NCBI GenBank assembly: GCA_022264855.1
Contig: JABYQU010000037.1
Coordinates: 1-64,000, forward strand
Reading direction: 5' to 3'
Origin: Lenzites betulinus
Taxonomy: Eukaryota; Basidiomycota; Agaricomycetes; Polyporales; Polyporaceae
Length of the DNA: 64,000 nt
The position numbers were made by a program, and so were the translations under genes. Shown here piece by piece: positions 39,355 to 51,361 of the stretch. Position 1 is the stretch's first letter, and each line of letters starts with the position of its first letter. The notes beneath the pieces are model-generated. The model was not told the DNA's origin, did not search any database, and saw only the letters and a list, made by a program, of their open reading frames with translations.

Positions 39355-42300
39355 GAAACTGCGCGGTGGTATACAGATGGTGTATTATGAGAGTGGCGTA
39401 CCAGCACAGCAGTCTACCCAAACAAGAACCAGTTCAGACCGATGGCGCGAGGGGAGACTTGGAGAGTTGCAACTTGAGTTCAGGTGAGTTCGGAGTGGAT
39501 GAGTCTCAGAGTGGCGCGCCGTGAGACCGTCGCCCAAAGCGGCACATCGTGATCTCGATGGGCGTATATTTAAGATCCGCAGATACTAGATTATCGCCTA
39601 TCAGACCGACAACTACCACAACTCCTTGACATATGCATGTACTTTCCCCGCAACCTGAAGAAGGGCCACCTTCCATGGCCCCCAGAAACCGCTGTAGCCG
39701 AGTACAATGTTGCAAACGGCGTTTGCATCGCGATCTTGGTGCGTTTTAGGGTTCCGAGTCGCCTACTATCAACGTAGTACGGTGGAAACGGTATTCTTGC
39801 CGGTTTCCATGCCTGAGCTTGAAAGGTGTGGACGGGCGGATTTCTCAACCTTCTCGATTCACACGGGGCCAGCAAGCCCCCGAATCTCCTCGCGCTTGGC
39901 GCGTCGGGATGCCTGGGACACGCGGAACAATTACGTATAGCCTTACTTTCCGTCTTGGTTTGATCTGGCTGGCAGTGGCTGTAGCACGTAAGTCCCCGGG
40001 TGCACGACCACAATGGAGCGTTGCGCGTCGGCGCCACATATCGCACCTACGGCGCACTGAGCGCCTAATGGACCGTATAAAAGCGACAAGAATTTCTGGG
40101 AGAGGAGTCGTGTCCCCCACACACATTACGCCCATGGCTCGAACTTCATACGCCGCGCATCAGGCACGCGCTACTACGTTGAGGCACCGTGAGGCAACTC
40201 GCCCGACCGACCAGCCCGTACGTCGTTCATTCTACACCAGTGGATCCACATGCTGATTATCGTATGTCAGGGAGCTATGACCGCGGGTAATGGCGCGACG
40301 GCTACTCTTAACACGACCCCCACTTATGTGAGCCTTTAAGTCGCCTATCCATTTATTCCTTGACTGACCGACTCAACCCACAGGGACTGGTACGTAAATT
40401 GTGCTCTACGGACGGACTCTAGCATGGACGCCATATCCACAGCACCAGCCAGTCTTCATCCAGTTCCGGGCCGACATCTGGATCACCGGCCGCGTCACCA
40501 ATCACTTCTACAACGTGGTACGGATACCTTCTATGTCTGTCTGATGCACTGTTCTCCAGCTTGCTGACGACGCTCGTCGCACACAATCGTAGGTCATGGG
40601 CATGCTAGTGACCGAAGTCGAATTCTACGCTGCCGACGGCACACGCTCCCGCAGCGGGTTCCTCGATCGCGACATCCGCCCACGGAGCGAGTAGCAGGCC
40701 GCAGATGGCCTGTACACCTAATTCTGGGGTCGACACCACGTGCCATGTAGACATCGCCGACATCGCGGCCTATGACTGTTCCGCCTCCGCCGCTTCCCTG
40801 TTGTTCGAATCACGTCGTGCCCAGCAATGTATTAACGATGATCTTGTTGTACTCTACTTCGTTGCCTCGAGAGGGCACGAACGCAAGATTGCGGGCGGAT
40901 ACCGTTCTTAGAGTGGGTTTCTGCCATTATTCACCGAATGGTGGAGATGCTGAGCATGGCGGGTTCACGAGCGCGAAGGCCACGCTGCGTATGATGCGAG
41001 ATCATCTCTGAGCTTACTAGGCAGCCATCGGTCCAGACCACTTGCACTTGCACGGCCCTCTCATCTGTCGTCCAAGATTCACGCCTCGGCGGTCCAATAG
41101 GCATAGAAGTGATTCGGCGCTCTCCCTAGTATACTTGGGGAAACGATAATGGCGTCGACAGCCGCCTTCCACTTCTTCAGGCGGCTAAGAATTTAGTAAC
41201 GTTGGCTTGACGCTACTACCAGATTCTACGCGCCGCTTCTTGATGATCGCGCCCCCGCCCGCCCCGCTCTCCGCCGCGCTTTCTCAAAATCCCCGCCGTC
41301 CGATTCCCAAGGACGATGACTACTATACTTCGACTGCGGCCACTGCGCCACGCGCTGATTCAATCGGTTTCGTATCGAGCATGCTTGGAAGTTAATGAGA
41401 ACCGAGTGTGATCTCAGGCTAGCCACGCAACGAGAGGGCCACAAAATGGCCGCCGTTGCAGTGGTCATCTGTTGCCGTCTTCCGACTCTACCTGTGAGCC
41501 TAGTACTACATCGGCGGTCGTGGACAACGTCAGCTGATTAGCAGATCGCGCATTCCATTGGCCCCGTAGTGTTTTCCATCGGCGGCCGGCTCTGCACCTT
41601 GAGTACTTGAGTGTTATAGCGCCAGCAGCATCCTGCTAAAATGCCCTTCTGCCGCCCGCCAGACGCGCGGTGGAGCATGCGACCTGAAGGACGCTGCAGC
41701 ACCGTAGCGGGTTTTTGTTTTCATGATGGACGACACGCTACTGCAATTGCTCGGGCGGCAGAGGTGGTAGATGCATGGGTTTCGTAAGTGCGTCGCTGGC
41801 GTCTCCGTGACAATTCAGTTTCGTGCTATCGCCCGCCCCCATGAATGGCAAGATTCTCACCGCGGCGGCGAGATACAAGCTCCGTGCAAATTGTTGATTG
41901 AGGGCCCGCCGGCCAAACTTTGACAGCTCGATAGCCACACTTATCAGGTCGGATCCGAGAGCGCCGGCTCTTCATGTCATAGTCATATGTTAACTCTGGA
42001 TTTGACAAAAAAACAATTGAGTATCGCGTGCTAGCCGTCGCGGCACAGCACAGCCTGCGGAAGCTTCACTGGCTTCCCTACCTGGGCCTACGATGTGCCG
42101 GTGGTATGACGTTGACATAGGGTGTAGTATACTAGCCATTGCTTCTCGCGATTCTGTCCGAGAGGCGTGTATACTGTTTCCAAGGGTTTGGTCATTGGCG
42201 ATACTGGGAAGATCCTGGTGAAGAAGCTGATTGTTATAGTTAAGTAAGAAAGAACATCGGAGCTCACTTGCAGCGCAGCGCCAGGCTGTGTAGACGTCGG

Positions 42301-42871
42301 GACTGGTAATTATGCGACACGGAGTTGTAAAGGAAGAGCTCACCGCCTACCGATTCCATCGCCGCTAGAAGTTCAGCGTGGGTTTCCCATTAATTGCTCG
42401 CCTTGGTGGCATTGATGCACAAGTTCAGGCGTCCGACTCCGTTGTATGTACGCAGTAACTGAGTAAGACGCTGGCAGCAGCACCGCCCGCGAAGGGCCAG
42501 CTGGGATCCTCTATGATCGTGGTCCGCTAGTTTTAGTTACGATGGTTCCGATCGGTGGGTGCCCCGGAAAAAGGTTATGCGAGGTTATGCGGCACCGCTG
42601 GTCTCGCTGAGACACCGGTGTAAGCGCCCGACATAGTACTACATACCGATGACAAAATTAAGTCTGGAGCAGAAGGCGTGCCATCTACGCAGTACGGCTG
42701 CGCTCGTGGCAGTTCGAGAGTCGGACTCGAGGACGGGGGCAGGAGAAGGCGAGACCCTGGCTGACGCTGGGCGGCGTGCCCGCCCCGGCCACACGCGCCA
42801 CGGCATCCTCGTGCCGTCGACGTCGTCCGTCCGCCCCTCCTGCTTCTGCCCATCACAGTCTATGTCTTGAA
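39355..42871. other. 3.5-kb intergenic region with one possible gene relic
   Basis: Apart from the candidate at 40393-40694, I see no coding pattern, repeat or RNA gene. Short open frames here are scattered over all six phases without family resemblance. The left part contains the Rim20 promoter, the right part the GH5 promoter. Confidence 0.5.
40393..40694 (+). CDS. Possible small gene or relic, unknown
   Basis: Two coding-looking stretches join across a 75-bp intron with good ends (40518-40592, GTACGG..CGTAG): VFIQFRADIWITGRVTNHFYNV and then VMGMLVTEVEFYAADGTRSRSGFLDRD, ending at TAG 40692-40694. The alternation of hydrophobic residues suggests beta strands. An in-frame TAA lies just upstream of about 40393, and I could not find a start, so the 5' part is missing or in unseen exons. 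No family is recognised. Confidence 0.3.
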
Positions 42872-44856
42872 ATGCGCCGACCTCTTTCGTTTCTGTTTCT
42901 TCCCTGGCTCCTGGGCTTCCTGTGCACGGTGCACTGCAGCCACGCGCAGACCTGTCGCCTCCGGCCGAAGCAGGTGGTGCATCTCGGAACGGGCCCCCAG
43001 GTTCCCTTGAGCGACGGAAGTAGCGGTACGGCGACCAGCAGCACCTCTTTGCAGCCTTCCCAGACCTCGTCTGCATCCTCTTCTGCTTCTGCTATTCCTT
43101 CGATCACTCCGTTCAATTATGGCACGGACATCATTCGAGGCGTCAATCTGTGCGTATGTGGCGCGCTCTCTGTGTTATATGCTGAACGTCGGGTATTAGA
43201 GGTGGTTGGTTTGTCTTAGAGGTAAGCAGCGGTGTCGAAGGTACGTCACGCGTACTCAACTTGCACTGACGTCCACCAGCCATGGATAACCCCCAGCATC
43301 TTCGAGAGCACGAACAACACCGACATCATCGACGAATACACGTTCGGCCAAATGCTAGACGAAGACTATGCGCTTGACGTCCTGCAGAATCACTGGGCAA
43401 CGTGGATCACCGAGGACGACTTCATCGCCATCAAGGCCGCAGGGCTCAACCACGTCCGGTCCGTCCCATAGCGCGCCCCAACGGGAGGCTCCGCGCAAGC
43501 TTGCTGACACCGCCACCTCTGCAGCATGCAGGTCGGCTACTGGTCCATACCAATCACGTCCGCGGACACAAAGTACAACACCTCCGTGGCCCCGTACGTC
43601 CCCGGTGCGTGGCCCTACCTCGTCCGCGCGCTCGGGTGGGCAAGGACGCACGGGGTGCACGTCATCCTCGACCTCCATGGCGCGCCCGGGTCGCAGAACG
43701 GGTACGACAACTCCGGGCGGCGCGGCGACGCGGACTGGGCGCAGGGGACGAACGTGAACCGCACGCTGGACATCATCGGCTTCATTGCCACCCAGATTGG
43801 AGACATGATTGACGTGCTGGAGGTCCTGAATGAGCCCGCCGGGTATCAGAGCGACATAGGGAGCATCATTGCGGACTACTGGCAGGATGCGTATGATGTG
43901 GTGCGCCAGGCTGCCGGGTCCTCGCTGAAGGTCATGATCGGGGACGCGTTCCTCGGTGTCGACGTACGTCCCTCTGTCACCGCGAGTGTATCAGTGAACC
44001 GATGTGTTTCCCCATTTCCCAGAACTGGGACGGGTTCCTGACGGGGTCCTCAGCCCAGGGCGTACTCATGGACTACGTCAGTGCGCTCTCAGCTTCCGGG
44101 CAACATTGACCGCTGACAGCCGTCCTCGGCGGCACGAACAGCACGAGTACCAGGTATTCAACTACAACCAGCTCGCGTTTTCCCAGGACGACCACATTTC
44201 CGTATGTCCCCACCCCCATCCGCCCTACCACTTTCCTGATGTGGAACGCCCCCCTGTAGTCCTCATGTAGCGTGCTCGGGACGCTCCAGGCGTACGCCGC
44301 GAAGAACCTGTTCACCGTGAGCGGCGAGTGGTCGAACGCGATCACGGACTGCGCGAAGTGGCTGAACGGGCGCGGCGTCGGCGCGCGCTGGGACGGCACC
44401 TGGCAGGCCGGCCAGCAGACGTTCGGCAGCTGCGACGGCCTCACGGGAAACAGCTCCTCGTTCAGCGACAACTACAAGACCTTCCTGCGCAAGTGAGTTC
44501 CAGTGATGCCAGTAGCGGTATTTGTCCGCAGCGCGCCTCGCCCCTCGTGCAGCGCCAGAGCCGCGTATGACTACGACTACGACTATGAGTATCTGACGCG
44601 CGTCCCTGCAGGTATTGGGAATCGCAGGTCGCGATCGGCGAGGCCGTCCAGGGCTGGATATTCTGGACGTGGAAGGTCAGTCAGCCTCATTGCTCTCTGT
44701 CCGGGTCCGAGTTCTTGGAACGCGCGGCTGACCTGACCGGTGCTCGATCCCCCGTAGGCGGAGAACGCGGACGAGTGGAGCTACCAGCGCGGCTTGGCGG
44801 GGGGCTGGATCCCCCAGGACCCCACGGACAGCCTGTATCCTGACATATGCTCCTAG
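42872..44856 (+). CDS. Secreted GH5 exo-beta-1,3-glucanase
   Basis: Nine exons: 42872-43149, 43200-43221, 43280-43458, 43525-43963, 44023-44076, 44142-44201, 44260-44492, 44612-44675, 44758-44856. They total 1,428 nt, 475 residues. The signal peptide is [18 protein letters not shown]..; the ATG at 42872 is chosen because it puts this at the N-terminus. A Ser/Thr-rich linker follows to about residue 85. The GH5 (subfamily 9-like) catalytic domain has [37 protein letters not shown], the acid/base Glu in [15 protein letters not shown], the nucleophile Glu in VSGEWS and [10 protein letters not shown]. The 22-nt exon 2 encodes GGWFVLE. It trims beta-1,3-glucan from chain ends, acting on fungal wall glucan outside the cell. 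All catalytic residues are present. Confidence 0.93.
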
Positions 44857-46005
44857 TAGAGTTTCTGCTACAGCGCGGCGGCCGGTACCCGGGTGTGGAC
44901 CGCTTGGCGACGGCGCGGACGCTGGCTGGCGGCACGGGTCGTGTGTGACGATACCGCAGGCATGTATCCATTGCTGTATACTACTACCGAACGATGTGTG
45001 TATTATGACGCTTTCCTGCTACAGCCGAGAGGTTGGCGCGCATGCGCGGCCGTCGTCGTCCTATATCCTAATATCCCAAAAGGGATGTGGTCAGTCTCCG
45101 TCGGCCGATGAATTATGCGGGACACTCGGGGACACTGCCCATATGGTCAATATCACGAACATGTTCCCGCGTCTTTCGCAGGTTGATCGGGAAACAGAAT
45201 ACCACTGCATCGCTTTGTTGTACTTGGTATATCCCGAATAAGCGTGTTGAAGGTGGTGTACTGCGATCGACAGCTCGCTTCGAGGCGCGCGAAGCGGCTG
45301 TCAGCTCGACGTACTTCGGTGTACCGATCGTAGTGGGGGCAGCCGCCGCGTCCTGCCGGTACCGAGCGTTGAATCATAACGCGGCGCCCTGCATTATGAT
45401 CGAGACGCGAGGTTGGCTCCCGTCGGCACCGGCGGCGTACAAGACGACAGCAGGCTTACCGGCTACTAAAGCCAATTGTACACATTGATCGGACAGGTTC
45501 CGGTTGGCAGCGTCTCTCGGCAGCGAGCTTAGTCGGGACCGCCGCGACCTAAGCACAGTGAGCCGCTTGGAGAACACGGCCAGCCGCCAAGTTTTGCGGA
45601 GGAGCTGACACTGGCATGTCTGCCGTGAAACGGGGAGCGGCGGCACGCTAAAGAACACGATCCGTCAGCCTGTGAGCATTAGTAGCGTAAGTTATTGTGC
45701 AAAATTTATGCGATTTGCTAACAATACTTCGGCGTGTATAACATGACCGAGAGAGAAAACTATGGCATAGTTACGTTGCATTTAGCAGCGTGAACGCCAA
45801 TGCAGTATCAGCTCTTTAGAACTCTTGAGGTAAGTTTGGGAGCGCATGTAGTGATTACGCAAGGCCGGTTTGTTGCAGGAACCCTGTTAATCTGAGTACA
45901 GCTGTCATAACAAGATAATATTACACATAGATGAACCGCCACTTGAACAGACAGAATACTGAACTTACAACCTAGAATCCCCTTGATACAGGCATAATTT
46001 AGCGC
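44857..46005. other. Intergenic, 1.15 kb, nothing recognised
   Basis: Between the 3' ends of the convergent GH5 gene and the gene at 46006. No family-like frame, repeat or structured RNA is seen. Confidence 0.5.
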
Positions 46006-47320
46006 TCACAGTCTACGAGGTAACCTCATGCTCTCCAAAACATGCTCCAGTACCGCTGCAGCCACTTCCTGTCCTATGATATATCGGAAAGTAAGCCGCA
46101 GACTTCCCGCCCCCAAGATGTGTAATCTGAGCCGCAAAAACGTGTCAGAAGAGGGTTGGGGCCACTCCGGGAGACTGCTGAGCGCCGCGTTGATCGCCTC
46201 GCGCACCCTGCGCTTCGACGCGATGTCTCCCGACTGCCGATACCCGCTGAACACTTCTTGCATCTGGAATGCGCCTGCCGCGACTGTGTCTAAGACATAG
46301 ACAAATTCGTCAGAATAGCTCACGGAACGATGGTTAGCACTCTAGCGCGCAATACACACCAGCATGCAGCCCCGCCTCCTTCGCCATGTTCTCGAGCTGC
46401 GCATACTGTTGCGCCGGCCCGCCGTACATGCCCCCGCCGCCAAACAGCCCCGCACCGCCCATCGCGCGCAGGCGCGCCTCCACCTCCGTCTTGCGCGCTT
46501 CCCACGCGCCCTTCAGGTCCTCGAACGAGTTCTGTGCCTGCCGCGCACAAACCTGTGTGAGCGACGTGCCCCGTCGGCGGAAGCGGATCAAAAGCATGGC
46601 TCACCTGTTTCCATGTGTACGGGTCCCAGGCCTCGAGCTCTGCTTTGTGCGACTGCACGAACTCGCGCGGGTGCTGCCGCTGAACGCCGTACTGCGCGCC
46701 CGGCGCACCGCCGCCGCCCGGGGTGCCCGCTTGCTGCCCGTACCCCTGATTCTGGTTGTACGGGTCGAACTCGGATAGGTACTGCTGTTGTTGTTGTTGT
46801 TGTGGCTGCTGTCCCGGGTAGGTTTGCTGGTACCCGGGCCCGTACTGCGGCGAGGTCGGATACCCCGCGTATTGCTGCTGCTGGGGCGGCGCGCCGTACG
46901 CGCCGTTTACATGCCCGACGAGCTGCTGCCCAAACGAGCTCGACGGCTGGAACTGCCCGGAGGACATTTGCGGTTGTGTGGGCGGGGGCGACATGATCTG
47001 GCCGTACGGCTGCTGTTGCTGCGGCTGCACGAACCCCGAGCCACCACCAGGCTGCGTCCATCCCGTGGGCTGTGGCTGCGCCTGGTACCCGCCGCCATAG
47101 CCGTTGGGCGCGGCCGCGCCCTGTGGGAAGTACCCGGTCGGTGTGGTGTTTACCCCGGAGCTCTGCGGCCTGTTGAGCCACGACGTGTACTGGGCGTCGT
47201 CCGCGGAGCCACCGGCGGAGATGTCGGGGAAGCGGGCGAGCGCGTTGGAGGAGTGGTCGATGAAGGGGTTGTTGGAGAGCTCGGGGGCGGCGAGCTGTAG
47301 GAGGGCCGCGAGGAGTACAT
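46006..47320 (-). CDS. Gln/Pro-rich protein with conserved helical C-terminus, unknown function
   Basis: The stop is at 46006. Exons read from the right: a Gln/Pro/Gly/Tyr-rich region (47270-46612: SNNPFIDHSS, ARFPDIS, YTSWLNRPQ, runs such as QQQQQQQ, ending AWDPYTWKQ); a middle exon (about 46560-46360: AQNSFEDLKGAWEARKTEVEARLRAMGG); and a last exon with helical repeats (LDTVAAGAFQMQEVFSGYRQSGDIASKRRVREAINAALSSLPEWP). The only nearby ATG (47320) is out of frame with SNNPFID unless there is a small unseen intron, so the start is unresolved; an in-frame start would be further upstream. The composition suggests an RNA-granule or trafficking adaptor, but this is a guess. Confidence 0.6.
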
Positions 47321-47801
47321 GGCGAGGAGGGAGTGTGGGATGGGAACGAGGAAGAGTTTGGGACAAGATGGCGGCGATCGGACGACTCGGCGCCCTGCTG
47401 CGGTGCGCGGAGGCAGTGGTGACGCGCACCCACACTCGTCCACGTGACACGCGCCTCATTTGCTACGCGTCGCGACGCGTCAATAAGCGCGCTAAGACAA
47501 GGCGTCCCTTTCACTCGCAAGGCTTGGAGCTCTTTGCAAGACCCAACAGCAAAGCTTTGGAGCGACGGCTAGAGACGACACGTTATATAATAACCTCATT
47601 GATATTCTCTTCTTGACATACAGTTACATACATAAACCCTCCTCGTCAAATCATACAAAAATCCTGAGTGAATTAGGGCCCGAGACACCATAACAAAGAA
47701 ACGAGGGGTCCATAGAATCCTAACCATGTTGACGTTCCGGTCTACCTCACACTCTACCAGCGGGCTGGGCAGCACCGGCCCACCGCTCCGCGCGTCGCTC
47801 C

Positions 47802-50167
47802 CTACGAACATCGCGACGGTCCCGCCTCGCGGTGCTCCTGACGCGCCCGACGAGCCTCCTCCCGGCGTGCGTGCTTGGACACGACCGTTTCCCGGAGGAC
47901 GCGCGCGTTCTCCTTCGCGACGTTCACCCTGTCGCGCACGCGCGCGCTGACCTCCGAGACGGACGAGAACCAGCGCTCGCCGGCGGCGCGGATCTCCTTC
48001 GCGCGCGACCGGGCGCGCTCGTGGCGCGCACGGATCTCCTTCTGCACGACCTCGACCATCGATTGCGTCTGCGTGAACACCTGGTCCGTCTGTCGCCCGA
48101 TGGCCTCCCCGAGCTCCTCCAGCGCCTCGAGGACCTCCTGGACGTCGTTGCGCGCGGCACCGCCGAGGGTGACGCACGTGTCGAAGTACTCGGTGAGGGC
48201 GCCGGCGATGCGGTTGCTGAGTGCGTAGAGGGGGTCGTCTTCCGCTGCGCGAGCCTTGCCTTTGCCACTGGTGACGGCCGGGGTAACGAAGTCCATGATG
48301 CCCTTGGTGAACGCCTGGCCTGCCAATGAGGGGGAAGGCGGGGTGGGGCGGAGCGCGATATCGGTGGTGGGCTTGTTCTTTGCGGGCCAGGTGATCAGGC
48401 CGCAGCCGCACTCGCACTCGGAAGGAGGTCCGGCCTCAGGAGCTGGGTCTGAAACAGCAGAGGCGGTGGGAGAGGACATCGCCTTCGTAGCGACGGACGA
48501 GGTAGATGCCACTGGGAAAGGACTGAGAACTGCGAGGGCGAAGTCTTTCAACGAGGAAGAGACCAGTGCCATGCCCGAAGACGTGGGCCCAACCGCGGTA
48601 GGGGACATATTCATAGCGGCCGCCGACGGCAGCGAGCGCGTCGTACCTGCCACGGTCGGCGTGGGGCGACGGACGCTTGTGGCCGAGGGAACCGATCCGT
48701 TCATCAGGTACCCCAAGACGATGGAGAGTATCGCGAATCTGCCGACAGGTCAGCCATACAGTGTAAGGTGGAAAAGATGAATCGACCCACATGGTGAAAG
48801 CATGACGCGATTTGAGGTTCTGAACAGACCAAGCTTCCGTCCATGGGAGCAGGGGCCTGAGAGCACGCGCCACTCTTGTGGGGGACGCACGCTCAATCTC
48901 GTCTTCTTCAACGACCGTCGATTTGCCGCCAGTGAATGCAGCAGATATGACGCAACTTCTCGGGATGCCCATGCACTGCCAGTCTTGCTCTGCGTCGAGC
49001 AAGCGATCGCCGGATTCAACCAGCTCGTCATCGTCGTCGAGAGTGTTCTGGGCGAGCACAGGGAGGTACAATGTGTGCCCAGGCACGGCCCTGACCGCCG
49101 ACGGAAGAAATACGACCGCGAGAGACGGCTTCCTCGTGAACGAAACTGTGTCCGGCTACACACGGATGAAGTATTATTCAACAAACAAGATGAAGCAAAC
49201 CTACCTGTTCCCCTTGTACGGCAGCATCCGTGCGGTCGATGACGGAGATAATGCGATGGGTGGTACGCCCGCCGGTGACGAGCGTACGGATGTTGCGAGG
49301 AACGTCTATCTGCGGCAGCGCCGAGAATCCGCAGCCGGTCGCAGTCATAAGCTTCTCAATGAGTCTGTGCGTAACACGGTGCTTGTTCTCCGAAGATGCG
49401 CCGTACAACACAATGTGGAAGTCGACAATGTGACTTGAATGGACGTCCGCACGCGCAGGCGTGCCGTCGTCTCCGCCGGCCCGCGCGACCTCGAGCGTGG
49501 TGAGCGTACTCGGATCCGCAGCGGGTGGTGTGGAGACGGGAACCCGGGTGGGCTCCTCGGAAAGCGGTGGGGCTTGCGCGTCTCCCTCGGAGGGGGTGAA
49601 GTCGGTGTCTGTCGGGATGGAGATGTCCTCGTACGAGGGGCTGAGGGACTGTGCCCCGGGGCTGGTGAGCGGGTCGGGGAACGAGAGCCGCATCTCGCGC
49701 GAGTGGACGACCGAGGTGTGCACGGAGCCGTTCAGGGAGTTCGAGCGTGAGCCGCTGAGCGTGCTAACCATGCTCTGGTCGAGGGCGTCCTTCACGCGCT
49801 GTTCCTCTTCCGGGTCGACCAGTGCAGTGTGTCTCGCTACGGCCGACTCAGAGAGCGCCGCCGCTCTGAAAGACAGAGAGAGATGAGCGAGGTTGGGGTC
49901 GGTGAGCGTACCAGGGGCCGCCACTGCGGGGGCGGGCGCCTCGTCTGCACTGTCTTCGACGACACCCTCCCAGCCCTGGATATCACCCCCATGCGAGCTG
50001 CCGTTGCTTGCGAGAGAGCGGCGGGATGGTGGACGGTAGTCCGACTCGAGATCCTCGCGATCACTGTCGTCCGAATTCTCCTCAGAGGCTCTGCTGCTGA
50101 TGTCGAGCCAGTCGGAGTCCGACAAGCTCTCGACTTCGGAAAGACTGTTGAGATCGTTGGGATCCAT
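47802..50167 (-). CDS. Protein of unknown function, acidic N-terminus and coiled-coil C-terminus
   Basis: ATG at 50167 (MDPNDLNSLSEVESLSDSDWLDISSRAS), stop at 47802, at least three exons. The N-terminal ~220 residues are acidic and Ser-rich. A structured part follows (IVDFHIVLYGASSENKHRVTHRLIEKLM, then SFTRKPSLAVVFLPSAVRAVPGHTLYLPVLA after an intron beginning at about 49209). A short hydrophobic stretch FAILSIVLGYLMNG near 48735 could be a membrane segment or a domain core, depending on the last splice. The C-terminus is a long charged coiled coil (EEVLEALEELGEAIGRQTDQVF, VVQKEIRARHERARSRAKEI). No named family is recognised. The open frames are long and undamaged, so I judge it a real host gene. 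Confidence 0.6.
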
Positions 50168-50717
50168 GATGATTGCGACTGAGTGGTCCTCAGTCGATGG
50201 AGGGGGTGAGGAACAATGCGGAGGATAGGGGAGGGCGGCAAAGGACGCTTATATGCCGGCCAGTTGACGACTGCCCGAAATAGTCACGCATCTTATCACG
50301 TCGGCTGCTCTTTCCCTCGCGCTTGGGAACGCGCGATTGCAAAGAATATCGACCAAAGATCGCCTCTTTGATTCTTCGTGAATGTGGCCTAGTGTAGGTA
50401 CGCAGTCACCAGTACCGACACAATCTCTATACATGTTCTATCGGCGTCCGTGGGTTCGGGCATCCATATACACGATGATATCTGCAGACCACCTCGTGGC
50501 CTATGACCACGAGTAGCATTCGGCAGTACTAAGCTATGGCTTCGTGATGAACACGAAGATATCGTCACACAACACGCAGCTTGGCAATGATTTGCGTGGC
50601 GGACACGCACCAGCTACAAAGACACTGAGCGACTACTAAATCGCGAAAATCACCAGCTAGATCACCACCCCTTTCATGGTGAATCTGGGCGGATTAGGTG
50701 TCGGTTTCCCCCAAGAA
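50168..50717. other. Gap between the host block and the KDZ transposon
   Basis: About 550 bp with no gene; it holds the promoter of the 50167 gene. CACTGAGCGACTACTAAATCGCG near 50619 resembles a CACTA-type terminus and could be the left end of the element whose transposase lies at 61084, with the KDZ element inside it. This is tentative because the other end is not in the window. CCAAGAA at 50711-50717 is the left copy of the KDZ flanking repeat. Confidence 0.35.
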
Positions 50718-50991
50718 CACCTGGGTCTCACCCCTTATCAGTCTAATCACCCTCGATCGCCTGATGCGCGACCGAGCCTAATACGCCCTTTTACCCCCTC
50801 AGACAATCCCCAGCAGTCTCCCCAGCGTCCCCAGCAACCTTTGGCCCTCTCCCGCCCATCCCCGGCAAGCTCGGCACTGTTCCTCCCGCCCCTCCCGCCC
50901 CGGCCGTTGCCGTCCCCGGTCTGGATCCCTCCCCGCCCGATCAGGCAACAGATCTGCTTAGATCACGCCGCCGTTCTCCGTCCTTTCCGGA
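50718..50991. repeat. KDZ left terminal inverted repeat
   Basis: About 274 bp, mirrored at 59084-59357 with roughly 90-95% identity by eye. It is rich in C on this strand. Just inside it are three copies of CTGGCGCYTAG separated by Pro-codon-like C-rich DNA (51010-51095), and three more copies lie inside the right end (58988-59070). The long open frames across the TIR are by-products of this composition, not genes. Confidence 0.88.
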
Positions 50992-51361
50992 CTGTCCACG
51001 CGTACACCCGCTGGCGCCTAGCTGCCCGCCCCCCGCCTCCCGCCCTCTGGCGCTTAGTGTAGTCCCGCCCCCCGCCCGCTGGCGCTTAGTGTCGCCCGAC
51101 CGCCCCGCTCATCGTGTACGCGTCGCCGCCTATATCCGTCGCCCCGGGATACAAGTGTTGTTTCCTGTATTGGACTGTAATCATGTTTCTGTACATCATA
51201 ATATACATACTACTGGCTGCCATGCTGAACGACATCCACTCTAACGGTGTGTGCTCCAAGAGGACACTTGGTCCTTCAATTGATCCATCATACTACATAA
51301 GATACACGCGGAAGGGAGCAGGCGACAATGGGAAAGAACTCTATTGGTTGGGAAGCAGAGA

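Noticed and set aside
41200..41400. Small Pro/Ala-rich frame in the intergenic gap
   Set aside because: Short, with low-complexity composition, no splice partners and no recognisable pattern.
50676..51062. 128-codon Pro-rich open frame on the plus strand (and its mirror at 59055-59543)
   Set aside because: Both lie in the KDZ terminal inverted repeats; the frame is a consequence of C-rich repeat sequence and has no start context or introns typical of the genes.
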